Below the pieces are notes generated by a model. It saw nothing but the letters and a program-made list of their open reading frames with translations. It ran no database searches and had not been told where the DNA came from. Of a stretch of DNA of 64,000 bases, positions 54,306 to 64,000 are shown one piece after another. A program made the translations under genes and the position numbers. Position 1 is the stretch's first letter. Every line of letters begins with the position of its first letter. Source of the stretch: Pycnopodia helianthoides (lineage: Eukaryota; Echinodermata; Asteroidea; Forcipulatida; Asteriidae); assembly GCA_032158295.1 (NCBI GenBank), contig CM063254.1:2705538-2769537 (forward strand), given 5' to 3'.

Positions 54306-55984
54306 AGCATTCGGAGAAAAAATTGACTTCCTGTCAAAGTTTGGCTCACGTTGGCTTTTTGCGTTTACTGTGAACAGGCTTTTTGATTTGTACGTCTTTT
54401 TTCTTCCTATGTTTGGATTTTGTACAAATTGTGTATATCTGGTATGAGTTGTAGCCTCGTAGTGAAGTTAGTGGCAATAGATTAGCGTGTGTGTGACACC
54501 CATGTACTTAATTTACTAGAAATAAGTACTCTTTTTTAGTGTATACTGTCCAGTGATTGTAGTATTATTATGTAAGTGTGTTTAACACTGTATCCAAGGT
54601 GGACTTTAACTCTAGCACTTGTTACAAACATGCACACAGTCGGACTAGTTGGAAGTTCACCATCCAGGTGTGTTCTTATTTTTTAACTGATGACTTAACA
54701 TCTTAATTCTGCTCATAGAGATTTTTATTTCAGACACTTGTCTCTGTCCATCAGATATGTTTGGTATTTGGTAACTCAAGAGTAACAGTAATGATCAACT
54801 TATGCAAATCTGTATATTTAGGTAGCCACAAGCGCGAGTTGAATACGGAAAAATATAGCACTTCTGTATCCCATATCCATCGAGGGCGAAGGGTGAATTG
54901 AATATGGGACGCAGACGGGCAGTATTTTCCGTATTCCACAAGCACGTGTATGATAACAAATTTATCTTCAAGTAAACTTGGCGCGTAGATTAACCTAATA
55001 CGCAGTGTTGGAACAGCTGTACGTTTTGCGTATACTTTTAGCTGGAAATAGCTCAATACGCAGAACTAGAACAGCGCAATACCCGGGGTGTGATATGGGC
55101 CGTGTGATACAGGTTTATGTCACACCTCTTGTCGCTATGGGTCGACCAATCCAAATCTAGGATTCAAGTTTGCTTGGAGATGAGGGTGACTGCCAGAGAC
55201 CCGTATCCGCACTGTGTGTGACTCAACACACACATGTAAAACAACCCTGTGCGTGTTGAGGCTCGATCATTCATCAGAGAGTCGCAAGAAAATAGTGATA
55301 AAAAACTTAAGGGGTTTACCCTGTTTTCAAACATCGGGTTTTGGATTCGCGAGATCAGACCTATTTGTTTTACTCCACACTAAAAAACGAAAGCATTTAA
55401 AGCAAAAATGTTTCAAGGGAAGCTTTCCACCATGTAAATTATGTGCAAATCTATGATCATTTTATATTTTCACTCTATGTTGTGCACACTTTTTAAACCA
55501 ACATTTGTTTTTTGTCACTTTTTCTTTTTGTTAAATACTTCTTTTCCTCTCCTTTATTTGTCACTGATAGATTTCCTCATGCCAGGTGCTTACAGCATTG
55601 AGTTTGTTTACTATGCATTGTATCATTTTGTATATTTATAATTAATAAGGTTTGTATTGATTTCCCATACACTACATGTGTAAATGAAATTTAACTTAAA
55701 CTAATTACTGACTTACTGATATTTTGAAATATGTAGAAATTTAACACATACAAGTTTTCCATCTTCTTAATTTCCATCTTATTTGTGTTTAGGAACGAGT
55801 CTTTTTTTCTTCTCTCCTTCCATTTTTTTTTCAACAAAATAAAGAGATGCAAACAATTTGGATGTCAATGAACTAAGCTCATTTGTCCAGGCCCACTTTC
55901 ATGGCACATGGCTCATTTTTTTTTGCAGGATGCCAAGCTCAGAATTTTTTAGTAAAAGCAGCAGTGAGGTAGTCAAGTATTTTT

Positions 55985-56790
55985 CAGTTGAGTAACAAGT
56001 ATTGCCCAGTACTACGGTGGCTGAGTAGTACTCCAGCATGAGTACTTTGGCCATCAAGTACGAGTTTAAGTGTCAGAGTACCGAGTATTCTGATATCCGA
56101 GTACTGAGCAGCCGAGCACTGAGTCCAACAGCTGAGTACCAATTACTTAGACCTCTAATTCTGAGTAAGAGTATGTATGAGTAATTTATAAAGAAAACAC
56201 TGCAAAATGAGGTATCAACACATTGATTGGTTTTTAAACTGATCTCTAGATGACAATGCATGCTTGTTATGATAAGTATCTTTTAAAATATGAATACATC
56301 GAAGAAAACTTCAGTATGAGTACTGCAACACTGGGGAGCAGCTATATGGACTTTGAGTCTGAGTACTTTGCTAGCTGTAGTATGAGTACAAGTATGATTA
56401 CCATCAAAATGGTACTCGAGTAGTACTTAGGTATGAGTACTGCAATACTGGGAAGCAGCTCTATGGACTTTGAGTTTGCGTACTTTCCTAGCTGAGTACA
56501 AGTACTAAATGGTACCCCAGTAGTATTCAAGTATGAGTTTCGAGTACTATCAAACTGGTACTCAGTATGAGTACGAGTACTATCAAATTGGTACTTAAGT
56601 AGTACTCGAGTATGAGTACTACAACACTGCAAGCAGCTTTATGGACTTTGAGTGTGAGTACTTTACTAGTACGAGTACTATCCATTTGTACTGGAGTAGT
56701 ACTCAAGCATGAGTACGGGTACTATCCAAAATGTACTCAAGATACTGGAGTATGAGTACGATTGCCCAGTATGAGTACTACAACACTGGT
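55985..56790. repeat. Degenerate array rich in GAGTAC/AGTACT
   Basis: GAGTA and AGTACT recur dozens of times, with a larger period marked by CAGCTCTATGGACTTTGAGT at about 56339, 56457 and 56631. No coding potential is seen. Confidence 0.7.
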
Positions 56791-59554
56791 AAACAGCTCA
56801 GTGAAATTGGGCCCAGTGCTGTACATGTAGATTCACTTTTACCTGGCTGAGGTCATGCCAAACTTGTTCAAGCTGTCCAGCAGAAAACATCCTTTAAACA
56901 AATTTAACCAGTCACAAGGAATGTGCAATATTTGCTGGTATCCCATTTCTGCTAAACTAGATTTTACTGTGTTTAGCAATTTTTGTATGTAACAGCTTTA
57001 AGAAATTGGGCTTTGATGCTTTGTGTTGATGTTATGAGATCTCTTGTGAATAGAAAGCCACTGAAAGCAAATCAATAGTCTGGTAGTATTCCTTCCTCCA
57101 TGGGTACAGACCTTGAACTAAAAGTACCTTCACTATAATGTTGTTATTAATCTGTTATGAATTAAGCTGAACCATTTACGTTTTGGGTTTAGACATTAGA
57201 GCAAGGCTTTATGAGGTTGTCTACTCTTGATGGGCGAGTGCATGATCCCGATACTTAAAAAGTCCTCCAAGTGAAGGTTAAAGGTGTTGTCTCAACGCAT
57301 ATATTTCACGAATTTGTATTCTTTAAATAATAATATTGTTGACAAACTATAAACCTTTATCAGGGTGCCGGTGCGGCCATCTTGATTTGCTCCCATTCAA
57401 AACAGTGTAACCAAACCGAGGCTGGAAGTAGAAATAGTACGTTCCTTTTTGTACATTGAATATTAGCGTTCATTACTGTTACTGGACACAAGGAACTACA
57501 CAAAGATGGCGGCAGCATGATAATTGTCTGTATATAGAACTAGCTGCATTGGTAATAGTTATGACCCCGGAAGTGTGAAACGAACGTGGGGTAGCAGTGG
57601 GGTTTTATTTCCTAGGAACTGGGTTAGTAGTGTGAACAGGGTTTAGGGAAGCATATACTAACCTATGTCAGCATTGCCTTCAACATTTTGAGCTACAGAG
57701 AGGTCAGAGGTGAGAGTTCCATTAATTGAACTCGGAGAAAATGTGATGGGATTGCATAATTGTTTAAAAGATATGTCACACAATTTGTATTAAACAGTCT
57801 CATTTCCAATTTAATCTGATCGGTTACAGAAAACTCAGTTTATTTAAAACATGTGTACAGTCGGTGAAAGCACCAGTCACCTCGGGGGGGGGGGATTGTA
57901 TCAAAATGGAGACTTTTGTGCATCGATGACCTATGAAACCTAAATCAAATCGAAAAAGTGTGTTACATTCTACGTTTTATAAATCCACTTCCCTGCATTC
58001 TAGAGTAGATATCTTTACCACTAGATGTGGGTTCGAATCCTACCCGAGCAGCCTGTGGGTTTTATGTTGCCTACATGACTCGGGGCAGTTCTTTTCACAC
58101 ACCGGTGTAAGAGTGCAACCAAAATAGTATTCTTTGTCCCCGATGCGATTGTTGCATCATTTCAAAATCATACGTAACACCCTCGCCCGTAAGTTTTATA
58201 AATTTTGTTTCTTGACATCCCCACCACCCCCCCCCCCCCCAAAAAAAGGCACTGCCTGCTATCCTCAAACTCCAACAGTGTACCATCTCTGTCGTATTTT
58301 TATTGGGAAGGAAAATGTACAGTTTATAGTTCATTTGTTTGTTATGAGTTTGCATCAGGTTTTTTTTCTTTTCTCTAAATTCCTTTTCTCTTCTTCTCCA
58401 GAGTTGACAAATTTCTTGTTTTCCTTTTTTGGTGCTTAAGAAACACGTAAAAGATGAAATTGCAAAACTTTGTCAAATTATGTTACTAAATTATCCATCC
58501 ATTATTGTGTGACTGGAATAAGATATATAAATTTTTTTAAATGTTTTTTTTAATTATTATTTATAATCAAATCTCCATGTCTTATTGAAATGACGTACTG
58601 ATTGTATTAAACAATAGTTTTTTTTAAATAACAATAATAATATTGATAAGGAAGACGAAATGTTTGCGTGATTTGTTTTGTCTCAATGAGTGTTGAAAGT
58701 CAAAAAAAAAAATGAAAATGTAAAACATTTGTCAATAATTGTTTCTGGTTCGTGGGATTACGAGGAGATGGGGTTGCAAAGAACCGGCGTGTTGCATGCT
58801 CTTTGGAGCGATACATCAGAAAGTTTGGAAAGATAGTCAACCCCGGTTGTGACTTTTTCATAAAATATTGTTTATTTCTCATGGTAAGGGCAAAGGATTG
58901 GGGGCTAGAGATAATACCATTTGACCCATCAAATACGTGAAACAACAAACCTGTGAAAGTGTAAGCTCAATCGGTCATCGGAGTCACGAGAAAATAGAGA
59001 CAAAACTCACATTATGTTTCTTTTCAAATATCGAGTTTTGGACTCGCGAAATCAAAAACAATTGTTGTTACTCATTTCTCAAAAACTAAAGCATTTGAAA
59101 CACATTTCAAGGGAAGATTTCCCACCACCACAATATGTAAAATCAAAGTTGTGTGCAAATCTGTGAACATTTGTTTATTAACTCTTACCAATGTTGTCCA
59201 CACACCTTAAACATAACTTGAACAAGAAAAGAAGCACAACAAATATTTTACATTTACACTTACATATCTTTTACTTAGTGTATACTTAATACTAAGTACC
59301 TTGAAAAACATTAGCAAAACTGTAGACATACTGAACTATAACGTCAGATGTTATTAAAAAGCTATACACATAATTTTTCAGGGGAAGACGCGGTCACAGG
59401 AATGAAAGAATGGTTTTGTTCTATTATGTTGGGAAAGTGTGTGGTGATTTTACCTTAAACCAAGTACACGCTCTTTCGAACTGACATTCCTAAAGGTTCA
59501 TTTTAGCGGTCGTAGATTCCGTCCATTTATCCATTTGAAGCCACGAGGGTAAAT

Positions 59555-59890
59555 ATTCATTTCGCGGACAAGCGGACTGCAGTTCACCGGACTCGGGAGT
59601 TTGGGTTCGAGTCCCTGTCATGGCACTCGGTGTCCCCGAAAAAGACGCTGAACCATTATGGCTTCGTCCTGACCTTCGGATGGGACGTAAAGCCGTAGGT
59701 CCTCTGTGGTGTTTAAAGCAAGCAAAAGAACCCAGAAACACCTGACGTTATCGAGACGAGGGGTTTCTGGTACTGTTGGCTGCAGATTGCCCCCAAACCA
59801 CCTAGCCTTGTAAACTTTAAAATGCTATAAATGGGTCTCATAATTCAAACATAACTCTGCATACCTGTCATACAAAATAATGAGCGCTTA
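59555..59890 (+). repeat. SINE family copy
   Basis: AGTTCACCGGACTCGGGAG, GGTTCGAGTCCCTGTCATGG, CTTCGGATGGGACGTAAAGC and AAAAGAACCCAG are in the expected order. Tail CTTGTAAAC and GCTATAAATGGGTCTCATAA. Confidence 0.75.
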
Positions 59891-61028
59891 GACAACTCAC
59901 AGGTTTAAATAAAGCGCTTAATATGAAACTGCGTATTATTTGTTCACTATATATGGTTCTAGCCTCGATCTCCACACTGAATGGAGGCTAATTTTTTCTA
60001 ATATTCAACAATTCTGTACTGATTCATCTTTTAACACTCGAACCTTAGCCAGCCTTCCAGCCGAAAGCTGCAAAATAGTCGCCAACTGCTAAATGCACAC
60101 CCATCTCGTGAAAGGAGTCCAAAAAGACGTACCAACATTAGTTCCTATTGTAATCTTACATTCACAATAACAGTATAGTTCTTAGATTTACTTAATTTGA
60201 TTAGATATCTTTTTCCATAACCATATTACTTCGAAGTGAATTGTTTCTCAAAATGCTTTATCTATCAAAAGCTGCAGCTGTATGTACTTCTTACCAAGTA
60301 AGTTTTTGTTGCCATTCAGTTTAAGAGTATTTACCAAACGTATACCTTTCTTTTAACTTGTTCCCAACACCATCTGTAAAATGGTTAATACAATGTACAA
60401 TGGTTTATGACCGATTTAAAATTAAACTTTTACCTCCTAATAATTCAGTTACGAAAATATTGTAAAATATGAAAATATTGTATGATTTTGGTTGTCCTGG
60501 CGAACGAAAAAATAAAATAACTTAAATATTTTATATTCAAGCTCAAATCTCCAATGAAATAAAATATCTTAAAATATTTTTATGATCGGGCCAATCCACG
60601 ATAACATTAATTTCTACATAATTATGGTATTATACTAAAATGTGTGAATTTTACTCTTTAATTTGTTCATGTAATTTTAAAAACCACAACTGTGAAAACA
60701 ATAGCTCGGGAAGATTCATGAAATTTGACTGACATAAAACAATTATATCATGAAAACTTTTAGAGTTGAGGGGGTATAAAACCTGTTAAAAGTTGGTGTC
60801 TGACTTTTTCACTTTAAGAAAGAGTATCCATGCCAAACTGCTACTATATTACAACTGAGAAAACAAAAAGCCAAATTTAGTTGGTAATTCCTCAAACAAC
60901 TTTGTGAAGAAACGGCGACAATCTCAAAGGTTACTCAAGTTTTGATTCCTTGAACATTATATTATGGAACTCTTTCATCCAACCTTTGGGTTTTCCTTGT
61001 GACAAAAACCCGTGATGCAGTTTGGAGA

Positions 61029-61051
61029 CTAGTCCGTCATTTTGTCAGCAA
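61029..61051 (-). CDS. LOXL2: Probable terminal coding exon of the LOXL gene
   Basis: On the minus strand a strong pyrimidine tract and tctacag acceptor are followed by TT GCT GAC AAA ATG ACG GAC TAG. The two leading bases complete the phase-1 codon of exon 62388-62499 (Val), giving a short tail VADKMTD and a stop. LOX family members also end in very short terminal exons. No other evidence supports it. Confidence 0.45.
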
Positions 61052-63896
61052 CTGTAGACAAATAAAAAGATAAACAACCGGACTTTAGAGAGGATCTAGC
61101 CTTCATTCTGCCATGCAGGTTTATGTGATGAAATCGAGGCTGTAAGGTAAATGGTCTGGTGCCTGTTTCTTAGTGCTTATGCGGTCGAATTGGGAATCTT
61201 GTGAAAGTTTGGTGAAACTAAGTAAACTTTTGTGTGAATGTCAAAAATGAGACAAAATTCTGCTTCACCCAGTTTTGTATATGAGGGTGGCACCTCAGTT
61301 ATTGTGCTCAGCTCCTAATATTCTATTTGCTGATGTTTGTTCTGTGTAGGATTTGAAACTTTGATGGTGGGCTAACAATCTAGAAACTACACTGTTTGAG
61401 GTACCAGTACTGTAAACCCACTCTCTAACAACGTGGTACTGTAGCTTTTCCTGAAGACACTTGGAGCATGCTGATCAAAACGTCGAGTTGTTTACACCAC
61501 TAGTTCTTTCACTGGAAACACCACGACTTATTGGTTTTTTTTCTTTACACGTTGTCAAACTTCAGTTTATAGTAGATGTTTGTGTTAATGTTATCATTGC
61601 ATTAGTTGCTTTACTCTGTCGTTATTTTTGGTCGTGGGTTCGAATCCAATCTGGAGTTTTCAGTGAATTTCTCCCAACGGGATTCTAAATGCACTGAGAA
61701 TCACCCGTTGTTGGTGTCTGCCAAAACTGAATCACGTTGTTTTTCATGCGTTGTGTATACTATAGCAGCTTAGACTGGAGCTATGTTTTGTTTTGAATGT
61801 TTTCGCAGCTGTATTATGTTGGTTGTATTTTCTTTTTTAGAATTACCCCGTCTATTTATAGACCATTTCACCTTGTTTACAAAAAGACTGATCTTGTACA
61901 TTCCAGTGCATTTCTTGTTCATTATGAGACATGTAAAATTGTGTATCCTAATTACCATAAAGTAAAGAATTGTACAAATAAAAGCTGTTGCAACTTTTGA
62001 GATGTGGCCACTCTCTTCATGTCATAATATCTGTGTTGAAAAGTAAAGCACGCACGAAGCAGTTGATGTTTGCTTCCATTGAGACGTACACAAGATGCCT
62101 GCAAGACGTCCAGGCTCTGAGGCTCTTTTGTAAACGTGATGTCACACGTTTTTATATTATTTGTTTATGCAAGTTTGCCTTAAACAAGGCTTAAATCCAC
62201 TCTTGGTAAGGGGCTACAAGAAGCAAAATATTAAAGATGAAAATAACTCGGGGGAATTGAAGGTAGGAATTGATATTCCTATTTTTTAAAGTCTAGATTG
62301 TAGGATGGAGGGGAAATTGCACCAGGCAAGGAGTTCCAAAGAGATGCAGTACGTGGAATAAAGCTTACAATGAGGGTCTGTACTTACCGTATACGCAATG
62401 ACCAATGACAACTGATGACCCACCGTAGTACAAATCACACTCGATTAAATTATTGTCATAATCCGTCTCAGCCACGAGATTATCCGGGTTCACATGTATC
62501 TACATGAGACATATAGAATGAATTTACAAGATCATTTCATGAAAATTAGTTCATCATAAATAGACCGATCCAATAAGCTCCGCCCCCTTACGTGTTGACC
62601 AATCACAACCTTGGCTACGCCACCGAAAGTCCGACACGCTAAAATCCCATTAGAAAAGTAACCATGCGTGCGCGTGTATACTTGAAGCGCGCAGGTTCAT
62701 GTCGCAAGTGTGGCATTGGAGAAATACACCCAATGCTTTGATTGGTCAATATGTTAAAGGGGTGGGGCTTAATGGATCGGTCTATTAATAATCGGGTGTA
62801 GGGCGTGGGGAAGAGTGGTGTCGAGGTCTTAAACGGACGGTTGTGACGTGTGATAAATGATTCAATGATAATATAGATATTTATTAGGGTAACTGATTTT
62901 TTTTCTTCAGATGTTGCAATGTTCCACGAAAAAAACTCTGGAAAGTAATACTTAATGAAAAAAATAATAATTAAAGATAAAAGCAGAATGATTTGAGTTT
63001 ACGTTTAAGCTAACAAAGGGCGCGTAATGGGCCTATCATTCTGTCCATAACGGCGAGTTGTGGTCGAGCGGTCAAGGGCACTCGGCTGTTTCTGGCAACA
63101 GAGTGTGGGTTCGAGTCCTGGTCTTGACACTTGTGTCCTTTAAGCAAGACACTTCACCATTATTGCTTCGCCGTTCTGATGGAATGTAGCGTAGGTCCCG
63201 CGTGTTGTGTAATGCACGTAAAAGAACCCAACGGTTACACTTTAATATTGCTAGGAGAAAGGGTTTGCCTCGATAGATTTCAGGCAGTGGCTGCTGAATG
63301 CGCCGCAGCACCTTGTAAACCCTCACAAGGTGCTACATAAAATAATGGGTATCATAATCTAAAAAAAACCTCTGCTTAACCTGTTAAAAACAAACAAATA
63401 ATGAGCACTTTGATACGCCCCTCAGGGTGTGATAGGCTCTTTTCGAATTCACGGCTTCGGCTCCCAAATCGGCTCAGGCTAGCTAGGCTCCCTCAATTAT
63501 TTTAACTTAAGCATGCTTTGCGGTCAGGGCTTCAGACAAGAAAACTGAGCCTGAAGCCCAATCCGGAGCCGAAGCCGTGGATTGGAAAAGGTCCATAGTG
63601 CGCTATGTAAGAACCAAGTAGTATTACTAATAAATAATGTAGATGATACAAACCAACGTACCCTGAGTGTGTACAAGTCTATTTTAACACCCGTTATGTC
63701 CACCCACTGACAGTCGATATTTCTGGCATAGATGTCTATACAGTTAACAGAGATACCCTGGTCGGTGTTGCACGAGAACTGAGGCTGTATCCCGTCGTCG
63801 CAGTGGCCGTCCTCCAGGCAGAAGCTAGCCTTGTGCCCCTGGGCGACCCGCTCGTTCTTCCGGTTCATCAAGTCATAATGGCTGAAGATTTCCATA
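61029..63896 (-). CDS. LOXL2: Lysyl oxidase-like protein (LOXL2/3/4 type), 3' part of gene
   Basis: Lysyl oxidases are secreted copper amine oxidases that oxidise lysines of collagen and elastin so that fibres cross-link. Minus-strand exons are 63662-63896, 62388-62499 and probably 61029-61051. The first encodes [37 protein letters not shown] and [17 protein letters not shown]; the second encodes [20 protein letters not shown]. The Lys of [10 protein letters not shown] and the Tyr of [11 protein letters not shown], which form the lysyl tyrosylquinone cofactor, are both present. The DCQWVDIT and DQGIS spellings are nearer LOXL2/3/4 than LOX. The copper-binding histidine exon and any SRCR domains lie beyond the right edge, so the exact paralog is not settled. 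The gene converges on DOCK1. Confidence 0.9.
62388..62499 (-). CDS. LOXL2: LOXL exon encoding the [11 protein letters not shown] motif
   Basis: The sequence between acceptor tgtag and donor gtaagt on the minus strand reads [17 protein letters not shown] then [20 protein letters not shown] plus one base. The VNP...V.E.DY.NN motif is diagnostic of lysyl oxidases. Length 112, phase 0 in and phase 1 out, as in vertebrate LOXL2. Confidence 0.92.
62561..62786. mobile_element. Foldback element TAGACCGATCCAATAAGC in LOXL intron
   Basis: Left TAGACCGATCCAATAAGCTC, CGCCCC; right GGGGTGGGGCTTAATGGATC, GGTCTA. Inner TTGACCAATCAC and GATTGGTCAATA also pair. About 226 bp. Confidence 0.82.
63050..63360 (+). 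repeat. SINE family copy inside a LOXL intron
   Basis: GTTGTGGTCGAGCGGTCAAG, GGTTCGAGTCCTGGTCTTGA, AAAAGAACCCAACGG, and the tail CCTTGTAAACCCTCACAAGG. It lies antisense in the intron between the two LOXL exons. Confidence 0.75.
63434..63594. mobile_element. Short foldback element (same family as 53822-54305)
   Basis: The left end GGCTCTTTTCGAATTCACGG and CTTCGGCTCC pair with the right end GGAGCCGAAG and CCGTGGATTGGAAAAGGTCC. About 160 bp long, it sits 68 bases from the donor of the LOXL exon at 63662. Confidence 0.75.
63662..63896 (-). CDS. LOXL2: LOXL catalytic-domain exon
   Basis: The acceptor ccacag is followed by T ATG GAA ATC, so the preceding exon ends in phase 2 (Ser-Met-Glu, as in HSMEVFTHYDL of LOXL2). 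There are 78 full codons. The donor gtacgt follows the codon AGG, phase 0. Several cysteines ([19 protein letters not shown]) match the disulfide pattern of the LOX domain. Confidence 0.92.
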
Positions 63897-64000
63897 CTGT
63901 GGAAATGCCTGATAAGAAAGAAAAAAAAAACAAATTGGGTTTTATACTTTGACTTCCTTTCACTTCCCCGCTTAACTGTTTTTGAGATAAATAACCAAAC

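Larger units (their letters stand above)
51382..61028. other. DOCK1 3' UTR and intergenic region to LOXL
   Basis: It contains AATAAA signals at 51428 and 51968, the minisatellite foldback element (53822-54305), the GAGTAC array (55985-56790), a foldback element (58890-59213) and a SINE (59555-59890). The LOXL 3' UTR should enter from the right. No further gene was recognised. Confidence 0.55.

Noticed and set aside
53740..54349. Open frames of 94-124 codons with LGLWLQ, SGSSLG or EPEPKL repeats
   Set aside because: They are produced by the 18-bp minisatellite, which stays open in several frames and both strands because 18 is a multiple of three. No splice or start context supports a gene.
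1..64000. CRISPR arrays, operons, phage or toxin systems
   Set aside because: The window is intron-rich animal DNA; the tandem repeats lack the spacer pattern of CRISPR and no prokaryotic genes are present.

Overview
The window is animal genomic DNA: small exons with GT-AG introns, long AT-rich introns, and a dense load of short interspersed repeats. The repeats (tRNA-derived SINEs with A and B boxes, and many small foldback elements such as the one starting GGGCCCAATTTCATAGAGCTG) and the protein sequence point to a marine invertebrate deuterostome, most likely an echinoderm and perhaps a sea star. That taxon is an inference from the style of the sequence and was not tested. No bacterial, viral, CRISPR or operon-like content is visible.

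Two genes can be supported. The first fills about 80% of the window on the + strand. It is a DOCK-A family Rac guanine nucleotide exchange factor, the ortholog of vertebrate DOCK1/2/5 and fly myoblast city. I place 44 coding exons from 807 to the stop codon at 51379-51381. The first exons, carrying the start and most of the SH3 domain, lie upstream of the window. Summed in phase, the exons encode about 1813 residues, so with the missing N-terminus the protein is close to the length of human DOCK1. In order the exons give: end of the SH3 domain and the N-terminal helical region (807-11059), the DHR1/C2 lipid-binding domain (11781-16557), the armadillo-like middle (16986-28562), the DHR2 catalytic domain (29032-38656) and a low-complexity, proline-rich tail with two CRK-SH3-type motifs (40282-51381).

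The second gene, on the minus strand at the right edge, is a lysyl oxidase of the LOXL2/3/4 type. Two exons of its catalytic domain (63662-63896 and 62388-62499) and a probable tiny terminal exon (61029-61051) are present. The two genes converge, with about 9.6 kb of repeat-rich DNA between their stop codons.

Three DOCK1 exons each carry a single-base frameshift (near 6562, 9650 and 27431). Each is explained by a one-base length change in a short homopolymer, and the exon phases on both sides demand the repaired length. Since the rest of the gene is intact, base-level sequence errors are more likely than a pseudogene. A fourth spot, the junction between exons 33 and 34, has only weak splice sites.

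The non-coding sequence holds a 41-bp minisatellite of about 21 copies (50309-51198), an 18-bp minisatellite inside a foldback element (53822-54305), a 185-bp tandem repeat (8441-9170), a 110-bp near-perfect hairpin (23006-23115), several terminal-inverted-repeat elements, nested SINE/foldback insertions, and a ~340-bp inverted repeat pair that brackets two DOCK1 exons. I found no previously undescribed functional system; the most useful observations concern the frameshifts, the exon-flanking inverted repeats and the foldback families.
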